A DNA stretch of 64,000 bases from Paraburkholderia lacunae. Lineage in GTDB: Bacteria > Pseudomonadota > Gammaproteobacteria > Burkholderiales > Burkholderiaceae. The notes beneath the pieces were generated by a model. That model ran no database searches, had not been told where the DNA came from, and saw only the letters and a program-made list of their open reading frames with translations. The DNA lies in NCBI RefSeq assembly GCF_003353175.1, contig NZ_QHKS01000004.1, positions 124,001-188,000 of the forward strand, written 5' to 3'. Below are positions 44,642 through 52,891 of this stretch, piece by piece; positions within the stretch are counted from its first letter, which is position 1, and every line of letters starts with the position of its first letter. A program made the position numbers and the translations under genes.

Positions 44642-46470
44642 AGCAGGAAACTCACGCTGAAGCCCGCCACCGGCCAGCGGTTCGGGAAACGGTCCGGCTG
44701 GTACAACGGACCGCCGATGAAAACGTCGTAGCTAACGTGTTCGAATGCACTGCCGCGCAGGCCGACCACGGCCCCCGCCAGACGGCGGCCAAGCAGGTTG
44801 TTCGCTGCGGGACCGAAGACCTCGCCGCCGTCGATGCCGAGATAGAGCGCCTGGCCGAAACGGGGAAAGGGGATCTCCAGATCGTTGCGAATGAAGAAGC
44901 CTTTCTCCGCGGCCAGCATCGTGTTGCCATCGAAACCACGCACGGTGTAGCAACTGCCGATCGACAGATATTCGGTGGGATACAGCACGTTGGGCGTGTT
45001 CTGCGCACGCACCGTCGTCGTATAGCGCAGCGGAAAACCCGCGATGGCGAACGGCACGCTCAACGTCGCGTCGAGCGTTTCCATGTGGTAGTAGTACGTG
45101 GGCGCACCCGCAGCCACGCCCGGCAGATCGGCCTGCGCGCCGAACCACGGCACGCCCCACCGATAGGCGAGCGTGCTGTCGAGTTGCGCGGCGCCGAGGT
45201 AATGCTTGTGTTCCCAGCCGACTTCCGCGTAGCTGGTATCGCGGTGCTGAACGTCGATTTCCGTACCGTCGATAAACGCTTCGCTGAAGCGCTTGCCGAC
45301 GCGGAACTCGATCATGTTCTTCTGCACCTGATTGCGATAGAACTGGTACTCCGTCTTCACGTCGAAGGTGCTGGACTTGCCGCTCGATACCAGCGTCGAA
45401 AACGCGCCCGCGATCTGCTGGTGGTAGTCGTACTGGCTGGCCGTGGCGGTGAATGTCCAGTTACCCCAGGGGATCGCGTAATACGCGCTGCTGCCGTGCG
45501 TGCCGTATTGGCTCGTATGGCCGTTGATGTCGTGGTTGTAGCCGATGTTGAGGAGGTCGGACAGGCCGAGCGGATTGTCGAGCGTCAGGTTCACGCTGCC
45601 TTGCAGCTGGCCGGTCGACTTGAGCCCGCTGTCGTCGGCGCTCACAGCCAGCGACCACGGCTTTGTGCGCTTGACTGCGATCACGACGTCGCTTTCGCCA
45701 GTCGACGGTCCCGGCACGATCTGCATGTCGACGTCCTGATTCGGCACGCGCTTCATCTGCTCGAGACCTTGCTCGAGATTGCGCAGATTCAGCAGATCGC
45801 CCGCTCTCGTCGGAAACGCGTTGCGCCACGTGCCGTACGTCGACGGATCAGCGAAGCGGATCGCACTGATGACGCCCGGGATCAGTTGGAGCTTCAGCTT
45901 GCCAGTCGACAGATCCTGCTGCTCGATGACCACACGTGTCGTCGAGTATCCCCTCTCGATGATGCGCGCCATGACACGATGCACGATCAGGTTGAGCCCT
46001 TCCCTGCCGACACACTGTCCTCGATAGCGCTGCAGATAGTCGTTGGCGAACATCAGTTCGCCCGGGAACAGAGGATTGGGCAGCAACGCGCGTGCGCCGG
46101 CCGACTCCACGGAATCGCTCAGGCCGGGCGGCACTTCAAGCGTCAATTCGTCAACCTTGAAGCACGGCGTTTCGACGGGAACCTTGCCGTCGTCTTCTGT
46201 CGGACGCTCGGTGGGTTGAAGCGCAACGTTCGGCGCGTTGATCGCACGTTCGCGCTCGGTCGCCTGCTCTTGTGCCCGGCGACGCTGCTCCTGTTCGCCC
46301 AGCGGATCGGCAGCCTGCGCGTGCGTGACGTCTACGTGCGAGCCTGCCGACAGTGCGGCACATAACGACACGAGCCGAACTAACGTTCGCCCTCGCGTGT
46401 AACCTCTGCCCACGAGTTCGCGTGTCACTTTCCGCGATCGCCCGACCCCGCCGGATTTGTTCTTCTTCAT
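44638..46470 (-). CDS. cdiB: CdiB, two-partner secretion outer-membrane transporter (FhaC/ShlB family)
   Basis: 610 aa. An N-terminal basic region and signal lead into a Gln/Glu-rich helix (LGEQEQRRRAQEQATERERA), POTRA domains starting at about ETPCFKVDELTLEV, and a C-terminal beta-barrel. The conserved loop-6 motif appears as SCYTVRGFDG, and the end (VAGFSVSFLL) is a typical outer-membrane barrel terminus. It exports the TPS-domain partner encoded next. The order B-A-I is of the E. coli type, whereas most Burkholderia loci are A-I-B. Confidence 0.95.
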   Translation of the reverse strand: MKKNKSGGVGRSRKVTRELVGRGYTRGRTLVRLVSLCAALSAGSHVDVTHAQAADPLGEQEQRRRAQEQATERERAINAPNVALQPTERPTEDDGKVPVETPCFKVDELTLEVPPGLSDSVESAGARALLPNPLFPGELMFANDYLQRYRGQCVGREGLNLIVHRVMARIIERGYSTTRVVIEQQDLSTGKLKLQLIPGVISAIRFADPSTYGTWRNAFPTRAGDLLNLRNLEQGLEQMKRVPNQDVDMQIVPGPSTGESDVVIAVKRTKPWSLAVSADDSGLKSTGQLQGSVNLTLDNPLGLSDLLNIGYNHDINGHTSQYGTHGSSAYYAIPWGNWTFTATASQYDYHQQIAGAFSTLVSSGKSSTFDVKTEYQFYRNQVQKNMIEFRVGKRFSEAFIDGTEIDVQHRDTSYAEVGWEHKHYLGAAQLDSTLAYRWGVPWFGAQADLPGVAAGAPTYYYHMETLDATLSVPFAIAGFPLRYTTTVRAQNTPNVLYPTEYLSIGSCYTVRGFDGNTMLAAEKGFFIRNDLEIPFPRFGQALYLGIDGGEVFGPAANNLLGRRLAGAVVGLRGSAFEHVSYDVFIGGPLYQPDRFPNRWPVAGFSVSFLL

Positions 46471-46518
46471 TGCGTCGATGTTGTTATGGCGCCGGAATCG
46501 ACGCTGGTGTTCTGGACG

Positions 46519-46830
46519 TCAAACTGTGAGCAGGTCCTGGCCCACACGTCCGCACTGGACGCCCGGCAATCTTCGCCTGCGGCTGGCGCCTACATTGAAA
46601 CTGCTATAGGCGTTATTTGAAACGCCAGCGAAAACCGGCGCGATATTGACCGCTTGATGGCCATTTGCAGCAGTTGAAACCAAGGTGACTGTTCCGCCGT
46701 CGACAGATATGCCAACCGCATATGGAGTGCATGGCACGGTGGCGAGCGCGGCGACAATAAGCCTGGAATGAAATTGATGCAGACGCCCGCTCCCATGGCG
46801 TGCGCTGCTTCCCCGTGCGCTACTGGACAT
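46519..46830 (-). pseudogene. remnant of a tpsA/FHA gene 5' end upstream of cdiB
   Basis: The minus-strand frame has a hydrophobic signal-like part (FHSRLIVAALATVPCTPYAV) and then ANGHQAVNIAPVFAGVSNNA followed by YSSFNVGA. This matches the start of TPS domains (compare IVQIATPNAAGVSNNPYTQYNVG in the intact cdiA). After FNVGA the sequence loses similarity and soon stops. It is a truncated second TpsA start, 48 bp from cdiB. Confidence 0.75.
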
Positions 46831-47245
46831 TTTTTTGTGTCCCGCAACTGTTCGTTGCGGGTTCTGTTGATGTATTCAATCAGTACCATCGACCTTCGCG
46901 GTCGCATCATTTGTATGACGAATAACGACCTTTCCAGAAATTCCTTTAGGAATATTTGGAAAGATTTTTATTACATTTAGCCTTCAGGAATGGGAAGCCG
47001 ACAGAGACACGTATCGGCCAGGCATATTGCCGGACTGAGGTCGGCTAGAGCTGCTGCCTCTGAATGCGCAGCATTGTGAATCGGTAGCCCGAACGAGGTG
47101 CCGCATGCGTTCCATTGCCGCCCACGTGACGCACTCGCGTCAGCCGGTTTCCCGCTGCCGAAAAGGTTGCGAGGACTAATGTGTGTCACGTGTCCGTCAT
47201 CGACTCATCGCCTTCGATGATCACGTTCGGTTTGAAGATTAGATC
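46831..47245. other. AT-rich intergenic region
   Basis: About 415 bp. The part 46910-46980 is clearly AT-rich (run TTTTTATTACATTTAG near 46970) and is the probable promoter area for the tpsA remnant and cdiBA on the minus strand. No gene or terminator is evident between it and the nadV stop at 47246. Confidence 0.5.
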
Positions 47246-48688
47246 TCAACCCTCACCCGCGTGAGCCCGAGCCCTCACGTCGCTGAAGGCAACATCCACC
47301 AGCAACTTGCCGGAATCAAACACGGTAACGAGCGCCTCATCCCAGTCACCTTCGACGGTATGATCGTCCCATGCGACCGGCAGCGTCGTAGTCCGATACT
47401 CCCCTGTGTGACGATTTCGCAGCAGAGTAAGCCGCCCCTTCTTCGACCGCTTCCCGGCATCTGTAACAGGGTCCTTGCGCACGTCGTGCCACTCATCACC
47501 CAGCTTGATGGCCGAACACTTCATCGCGAACCGTTGCGTATCGCGATTGATCTGCTGCAACAGCGCGCCTCCCATGCCGAACACAATGTTATCCGTCGCG
47601 TACCCGGCATCATCCATCGCGGCGAGGATGGCTTCAATCGAATCCGGATTCACGCCGTCGCCCTGAATCACCCTCACATTGTTGAGCACACGGCGGCCCT
47701 TGCTGTTCACCTTCGAACCAAACGACGTCTCAAGCGCCCGCAGGGTCTGCAGCACAATCGTCTGCGGATCGCCAGAGTCGGGACGCACTACCAGCGTGCC
47801 GCCCGAATCGAGCACCGCCTGCTTCAGCTCCGTGCCCCACACTTCGAGCGCGGCGAACAGGTCGTATGAATCGGACACCACCGAAACAATCGCCCCCGGC
47901 TTGCCGAACTGCGCAATCATGTTGCGATACGCATCGGTCTCGCGCTCGCGGCCCCAAGCCGTGATCGTGCTGTGCTCGGCCGCCGGCACCGAAAACGCCG
48001 CCATCGTTTCGTTGTAGTAGTGGTTAGCCGCCACCACGCCGAGCACCGTATCCGAACCCATGAAACTGACGAGATGCGCCGAGCCGCCGATCGCTGCCGA
48101 CTCCGCGCTCGACACGCCGCGCGCGCCGAAGTCGTGCAGCTTGAACGGCAGTTGCGTGAGGTCGTCACTGCTCTTCTCGAGATACCCGCGGATCGTCTTG
48201 CGCAAATGCCAGCTCTGCGTGGCAACCGTAATCGGATACCACACGCGCATCAGCATCGTCTCCAGATACGAGGCCAGCCAGAATACCTGCGGGTCGTCGC
48301 ATTCGACCGTGAGCAGCACGTTGTGCGTCGGCACCACCGAACCTTCCGGCACCGCGCGGATCCGCACCGGCATGTAACCGCCATGGCGCTCGACGATATA
48401 ACGCCAGCCGGCTTCGTTAAACGGTTCGCCGTGGCCCGTGAAAAATGCCTTGGCCTGATCGATCATCGCCGGGGTGACAGGCCTGCACAGATACTCCTTG
48501 ATCAGCATCTGCAAGCCGAAGAACAGCGTGCGGTCATAGCGGCCGCCGCGCGACTCGATGTACGAGAACATCGCCGATGCGCCGGGCGGATATTGCAGGT
48601 AGTGCGACGCCTTGTACGAATCCGTGTTGAGGATCAGATTGGACAGGATCGAGGCAATATCGTTGAGACCGCTGATATCGTTTTGCAT
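47246..48688 (-). CDS. nadV: nicotinamide phosphoribosyltransferase
   Basis: 480 aa, the NAMPT length. It joins nicotinamide with PRPP to give NMN. Matching active-site text: FGARGVSS (187-194), SDTVLG with Asp213 (the residue that sets nicotinamide preference in human NAMPT, Asp219), EHSTITAWG with His239 (human His247), and RPDSGDP with Asp304 (human Asp313). The next gene upstream, 60 bp away on the same strand, makes NMN adenylyltransferase, so the pair forms the two-step route from nicotinamide to NAD. Confidence 0.95.
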   Translation of the reverse strand: MQNDISGLNDIASILSNLILNTDSYKASHYLQYPPGASAMFSYIESRGGRYDRTLFFGLQMLIKEYLCRPVTPAMIDQAKAFFTGHGEPFNEAGWRYIVERHGGYMPVRIRAVPEGSVVPTHNVLLTVECDDPQVFWLASYLETMLMRVWYPITVATQSWHLRKTIRGYLEKSSDDLTQLPFKLHDFGARGVSSAESAAIGGSAHLVSFMGSDTVLGVVAANHYYNETMAAFSVPAAEHSTITAWGRERETDAYRNMIAQFGKPGAIVSVVSDSYDLFAALEVWGTELKQAVLDSGGTLVVRPDSGDPQTIVLQTLRALETSFGSKVNSKGRRVLNNVRVIQGDGVNPDSIEAILAAMDDAGYATDNIVFGMGGALLQQINRDTQRFAMKCSAIKLGDEWHDVRKDPVTDAGKRSKKGRLTLLRNRHTGEYRTTTLPVAWDDHTVEGDWDEALVTVFDSGKLLVDVAFSDVRARAHAGEG

Positions 48689-48748
48689 GGCTAGAACTCC
48701 TCTAGGCCGGTGAGTTGCCGCCAGGTCTATCCCGGCGGAAGGGGTCGA

Positions 48749-49792
48749 TCAAAGCTTGCTCAGAAAGTGATGAGCGATATCGAAGTGATCCTCGAACATC
48801 ACGTTGCGCATGGTGGCGAGGACGTTTAACGGAATCCACTGCGCCTTGTCGGCGTCGTCGCTCCCCTTCACGCGCGGCAATTCGCCGAGCGGAAAGTGAA
48901 ACAGGAACGCATGTGTAATAGTACGTCCACGCAGCGAACGATGCGGATGATCGAACACCTGGCGATCCTTCAGCGAACCGCGCATGACGGGTTCGGGGAG
49001 TTTCAGCCCGGTTTCCTCGCGCAACTCGCGAATGCAGGCGGTTTCGAGCCGCTCGTCCTGATTGACGAAGCCTCCCGGCAGCGCCCACAAGCCACGCCCG
49101 GGTTCACTGCGGCGTCGCACCAGCAGAATGTGGCCGGAATGGACGACTAGAGCGTCGACCGTCACGAAGGTCACCGGATAGGGCGCGGCGGCCCAGGCCT
49201 TTTTATAACCGGCGATGAATTCAGCTTCGGATTTCAGTTGCGCGAATTCGGGCCGCTTGCGGAATTGTTCGAGCCACGCAAAGACTGGCGCGGGCACGGC
49301 CCATTGCACGAAACTGTTGCTGCGTTCGGCGAATAATTGCTCGCGGATTTCTGTGGCGGAGATGTCCTCCGGCGCTTTCACGTCAATCAGTTCCCACTGC
49401 GGGAACATGCGCAGGTAGTACGAAGATGCGTCTTTTTCGTGGCCTATCAGCGCGATTTTCTTGCTCGACGTCTCGCCGAGTTCTGCTGCTACCGCGTCCT
49501 GGGTCCAGCGCAGCCAGTCGCCGTCGTTGTACGTTGAATCTTGTACTGCAGTGACGGTGACACGCTCGCGGTCTTCCGCGCTCAGCATGGACGCCAGCAT
49601 TTCGCGACGTTCTTCGAATGAGAACGGGTCTTTGATTGTGCGAGGTTTGTCTGTCGATCCTATCAGGATGCAGACTTTCTTCGCCAACGCCAACGCGCGG
49701 AGCAGAACGTCCAGGTGTCCGCGGTGCGGAGGTTGGAAGCGGCCAATGAAAATGACTGCGTCGTAACGCTTTTGTGGTGATGCGGTGCTCAT
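48749..49792 (-). CDS. nadM: bifunctional NMN adenylyltransferase/Nudix hydrolase
   Basis: 347 aa. Residues 1-185 form an archaeal-type NadM: GRFQPPHRGH (17-26) binds ATP and ISATEIR (144-150) is the second nucleotidyl-transferase motif. Residues 200-347 hold a Nudix domain with a complete box at about 241-263 (ends RELREETGL), likely an ADP-ribose or NAD-metabolite pyrophosphatase. It makes NAD from the NMN produced by NadV and can also cleave a breakdown product. First gene of the operon; the AT-rich 49793-49870 stretch probably holds the promoter. Confidence 0.95.
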   Translation of the reverse strand: MSTASPQKRYDAVIFIGRFQPPHRGHLDVLLRALALAKKVCILIGSTDKPRTIKDPFSFEERREMLASMLSAEDRERVTVTAVQDSTYNDGDWLRWTQDAVAAELGETSSKKIALIGHEKDASSYYLRMFPQWELIDVKAPEDISATEIREQLFAERSNSFVQWAVPAPVFAWLEQFRKRPEFAQLKSEAEFIAGYKKAWAAAPYPVTFVTVDALVVHSGHILLVRRRSEPGRGLWALPGGFVNQDERLETACIRELREETGLKLPEPVMRGSLKDRQVFDHPHRSLRGRTITHAFLFHFPLGELPRVKGSDDADKAQWIPLNVLATMRNVMFEDHFDIAHHFLSKL

Positions 49793-49982
49793 GAGGCTCC
49801 CTCAAGAGATTCTGGCGGTCTTCGGTCTGTCCGTTAACCGTGCGGATATAGTAATTGGTCAGCTGTTTTTTCGTCAATCTCTATTCCAGGCGCAATCTCT
49901 GCCCTGCGCGGCCACGCCGTTCGTTCAAGCCAGAGATACGGATTCAGAACGTGGATTCGGAACGCGGATTTAAAACGCGAAT

Positions 49983-50756
49983 TCAAAACACGCCGGGAAT
50001 CACGCGATAACGCACCTTGCTTCTGTAGATCCGATAGTTGTCGTCGGCGGATAGAAGCTGTTCCTCGCGCACGATTCGCACGATCTGCAAGACGAACTGA
50101 CAGCCGTACACCATCATGTTCTGTATGCCGAAGTTCACCAGCAGAAAACCAGTGTCCATGAGGAAATAGCCCACGTACATCGGATGACGAACGAAGCGAT
50201 ACGCGCCGCGCGAAACAACGCCGCGATTGGCAGGCAAAATGCCGAACGAGCGGCGCAGCGACATCTTCGCGAATAGCTGCCAGATAATCCCCAGCAACTG
50301 CAACGACGCACCGATCATCTCCGGCACGAGTTGAACTCCTGGCGCAAGCTGCACCGCCAGAAAATAAAAAGTGCCGCCGATCGAACAAATGAAAGTGAAC
50401 GGGCGCCAGTCACGCTTTGTCGGCACACGCGCGAACAACGACAAACCCACGGTCAGAAAAGCGCCCACCACTACCAGCAGGAGCGTGATGCGAGTCGGCA
50501 CCGCGCGCCATTGCACGACCGCCCCATACGCGAAGAAGCTCAGCATGAGCGCAGCGCCCACGCGCGTAAGGACTTCCACTGACGCTTCGCTCATGCCTCC
50601 AACCGAAGGCGAGCGTTCAGCAGCGTCGAGACGCGCCGCCGTGGGCGATGTGGGCGATGTGGGCGATGTGGACGATGCGGGCGCCGCTTCGACGGCTACG
50701 GCTTCCGAAGCACTGCCGTCGCCGTCGAGTTCCTGCAAAGGTGTCGTGTTTGTCAT
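49983..50756 (-). CDS. isoprenylcysteine methyltransferase (ICMT)-like membrane protein
   Basis: 257 aa from the ATG at 50756. A Thr/Ser/Pro-rich start encoded by a 9-bp repeat (three copies of gggcgatgt, 50643-50669) is followed by five or so TM helices. The C-terminal catalytic part is typical: RHPMYVGYFLMDTGF and REEQLL...YRIYRSKVRYR. Bacterial members methylate unknown lipids or proteins; the substrate is not predictable. Length variation in the 9-bp repeat would stay in frame. Confidence 0.8.
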   Translation of the reverse strand: MTNTTPLQELDGDGSASEAVAVEAAPASSTSPTSPTSPTAARLDAAERSPSVGGMSEASVEVLTRVGAALMLSFFAYGAVVQWRAVPTRITLLLVVVGAFLTVGLSLFARVPTKRDWRPFTFICSIGGTFYFLAVQLAPGVQLVPEMIGASLQLLGIIWQLFAKMSLRRSFGILPANRGVVSRGAYRFVRHPMYVGYFLMDTGFLLVNFGIQNMMVYGCQFVLQIVRIVREEQLLSADDNYRIYRSKVRYRVIPGVF

Positions 50757-51174
50757 GGCGCGCTCGTTCTTATGTGCGAATGACTTGCGAAGCCCACGAC
50801 ATGAAGTACGGTTCAAAAGCCGGCGCCATCACGGCGACAATACTGGTCGAGTCTCTCCAACTTCTTTGTGCTGTTGTTTGTTCTGTTCATTGCATTCCGC
50901 CCTTTTGCTTTTTTATTCGAATCACCACAGCGCCATCGTATACAGGTTCTGCGTGATATCTGCAAATGCTGAATGCTGGTTCGTCGAACCTCGATGGTGG
51001 TCTCGAGACACCGGCGCTGCAACGTCACGGGCAGCGACTACCCATAGTCCCGGCACTATGGAGCGCGTCATACGCGTGCATTTTCGACAACGATGGGGTC
51101 GCGGCCACGGGGTGGCAGATATGGAAGGTCCGCTAGCCGCGCCATGCTGATCCGCACAGTTGAAGACGAGTCGA
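50757..51174. other. intergenic region, no gene seen
   Basis: 418 bp between the ICMT-like and cpaE-like genes. Pyrimidine-rich 50860-50930 looks like a promoter area for the ICMT-like gene. No terminator with a T-tract is visible after cpaE. Confidence 0.4.
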
Positions 51175-52377
51175 TCAATGCCCCGTCTTCAACTGTGGCG
51201 GCGCATTCGGCCGCGTCGAGAACAGGCGGCCAGGCACCCCCTTGCGCGACTCGGCGATGGCCGGCCACAGCATGTCGGTCAGCAGGCCGATGCCTTGCGC
51301 CAGCGTGCTGTCCCCAGCCGACGTGACAAGCGGCACACCGTGTTCGAGCGCCTCGTTCACGTGCATTTCGTCGCGCGGCAGTTGATGCGCCACTTTCGCA
51401 CCGAGGGTTTCTTCTAAGGTCGGCAGGTTGATCCGCGCGTTCTTGTCGTATTGATTCACCACCACCCGTATCTTGTTGGCCGGGTAGCCGAGTCCTTTGA
51501 AAATGTCGAGCATGCGCCGCCCTGCGTACAGGTAAGACGTGTCTTGCCGCACGACCATGCAGATTGAATCGCTGTGGTCGAGCGCCTGGACCGCGAGAGG
51601 ATTGATGCTTTGTCCGATGTCGATCAGGACGGCGTCGTACTGCTCGCACCCCAGCGAGAGAATCCTCTTCAATTGTGCCGGCCGCATTTCAGCCGCCCTG
51701 AGCGGATCGCCGGCGCCCGCCAGCACGTCGAGATCCGCATGCACGTGCATCACGCACGTTTCGAGGAAGGCGGGACCCAGCCGGTCGATCTGCGCGCACA
51801 GGTCGGCGACCGTCACGGGCGGCGGCTTGTCCGCCACCAGCAGACTGATATCAGCGAATTGCTGGTTCAGGTCGAGCAGCAGCACACGTTTGCCGCGCAG
51901 CGCGGCGAGCGTGTACGCGAGATTCACCGCGATCAGCGTGGCGCCGCTGCCACCCTTGCACGACGCGAGCGATACGACGCGGCCAAGGCGGCGCGCGCCC
52001 GCGCTGTTCTTCGCGTCGACCGGGTCGAGCGCATCGGGAAATCCACTTGGGTCGAGCGGCAACGACATCACGTGCCGCACGCCGATGCGTGCCGCGGCCG
52101 TCAGCAGTGCGGCCGACGGCGCCGGCGTCACCAGCATGCAAGACAGATTCGGCGTGCAGGCCAGCGCCTCCTCGATGCCCACCAGGTCGTGCGCGCTCAG
52201 ATCGATATCGTCGACGATCAGCACGTCGGTATGTCTGATCGCTGTGGCGTAGACGCGCAGTTGCCGCGCCGTGCCGTGCACGGTGCGCAACCGATACGCA
52301 ATACCGCTGTCTTCGAGCTGCGCACAGATACGCGACGCGCGTTCCGCGCTGGACGAAATCAGGAGGATGTCGATCAT
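51175..52377 (-). CDS. CpaE-like (Tad pilus assembly) ParA/MinD-type ATPase
   Basis: 400 aa. An N-terminal receiver-like domain (VLIVDDIDL with Asp56/57) precedes a MinD-fold ATPase with deviant Walker A KGGSGAT (141-147) and later LIDIGQSINPLAVQALDHSD. That architecture is that of CpaE/TadZ, which localises Tad (Flp) pili. GGAGAG lies before the ATG at 52377. No cpaF/tadA, tadB, tadC, cpaB or pilin gene is nearby, so it is an orphan or the main Tad locus is elsewhere. Confidence 0.85.
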   Translation of the reverse strand: MIDILLISSSAERASRICAQLEDSGIAYRLRTVHGTARQLRVYATAIRHTDVLIVDDIDLSAHDLVGIEEALACTPNLSCMLVTPAPSAALLTAAARIGVRHVMSLPLDPSGFPDALDPVDAKNSAGARRLGRVVSLASCKGGSGATLIAVNLAYTLAALRGKRVLLLDLNQQFADISLLVADKPPPVTVADLCAQIDRLGPAFLETCVMHVHADLDVLAGAGDPLRAAEMRPAQLKRILSLGCEQYDAVLIDIGQSINPLAVQALDHSDSICMVVRQDTSYLYAGRRMLDIFKGLGYPANKIRVVVNQYDKNARINLPTLEETLGAKVAHQLPRDEMHVNEALEHGVPLVTSAGDSTLAQGIGLLTDMLWPAIAESRKGVPGRLFSTRPNAPPQLKTGH

Positions 52378-52588
52378 CTGGACTCTCCGCTGGCTTGAAC
52401 CCATTTCGCCGACCACGCCGCGAACACCCACGCCGGCTCGACAATGCACGCACGCTGAGCGAGCCGGAGACGGCGCGGGTCAGCATCGGCGCCGGCGGCC
52501 ACGCTTACGCCGACGATCGGGCGAGAGCCGTTGCAGCCTCGCGCGATCACGGCGGCGCCGGCACCGGAGTCGGGCAGATAGCTGGGTA

Positions 52589-52891
52589 TCAGGTGTACTC
52601 GTCCGGATCGGGCCGGCGAACGTCTGGGTCGCGATCGCAGCCCCGTCCGGCCGAAGCCGGTATCTCGTACATCGCGTCGCGCAACGCTTCGCGCTGAAGC
52701 TCTGCCTGAACCTTGCGCTGCATCGCTTCAGCGATCACGAGCGTCAGCAAGTCTGGCGGCGGCGCGGCGAATAGCGCACGCGGCGGCGCGAAACAACGCT
52801 GATAAGAGAGATCGGTACCGCGAAGGTCGGCGCCGCGATCCGTGATGCGGCGCTGCGGCCGCGACACGGCCAGTTTGCTGTTCTCTTTCAT
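52589..52891 (-). CDS. hypothetical protein, 100 aa
   Basis: The ATG at 52891 is preceded by GGGGGA, a good ribosome site. The product has no signal or TM helix; the middle (LLTLVIAEAMQRKVQAELQREALRD) is probably helical and the C-terminus is Asp/Arg-rich. No family recognised. It lies about 210 bp upstream of the cpaE-like gene on the same strand. Confidence 0.45.
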   Translation of the reverse strand: MKENSKLAVSRPQRRITDRGADLRGTDLSYQRCFAPPRALFAAPPPDLLTLVIAEAMQRKVQAELQREALRDAMYEIPASAGRGCDRDPDVRRPDPDEYT

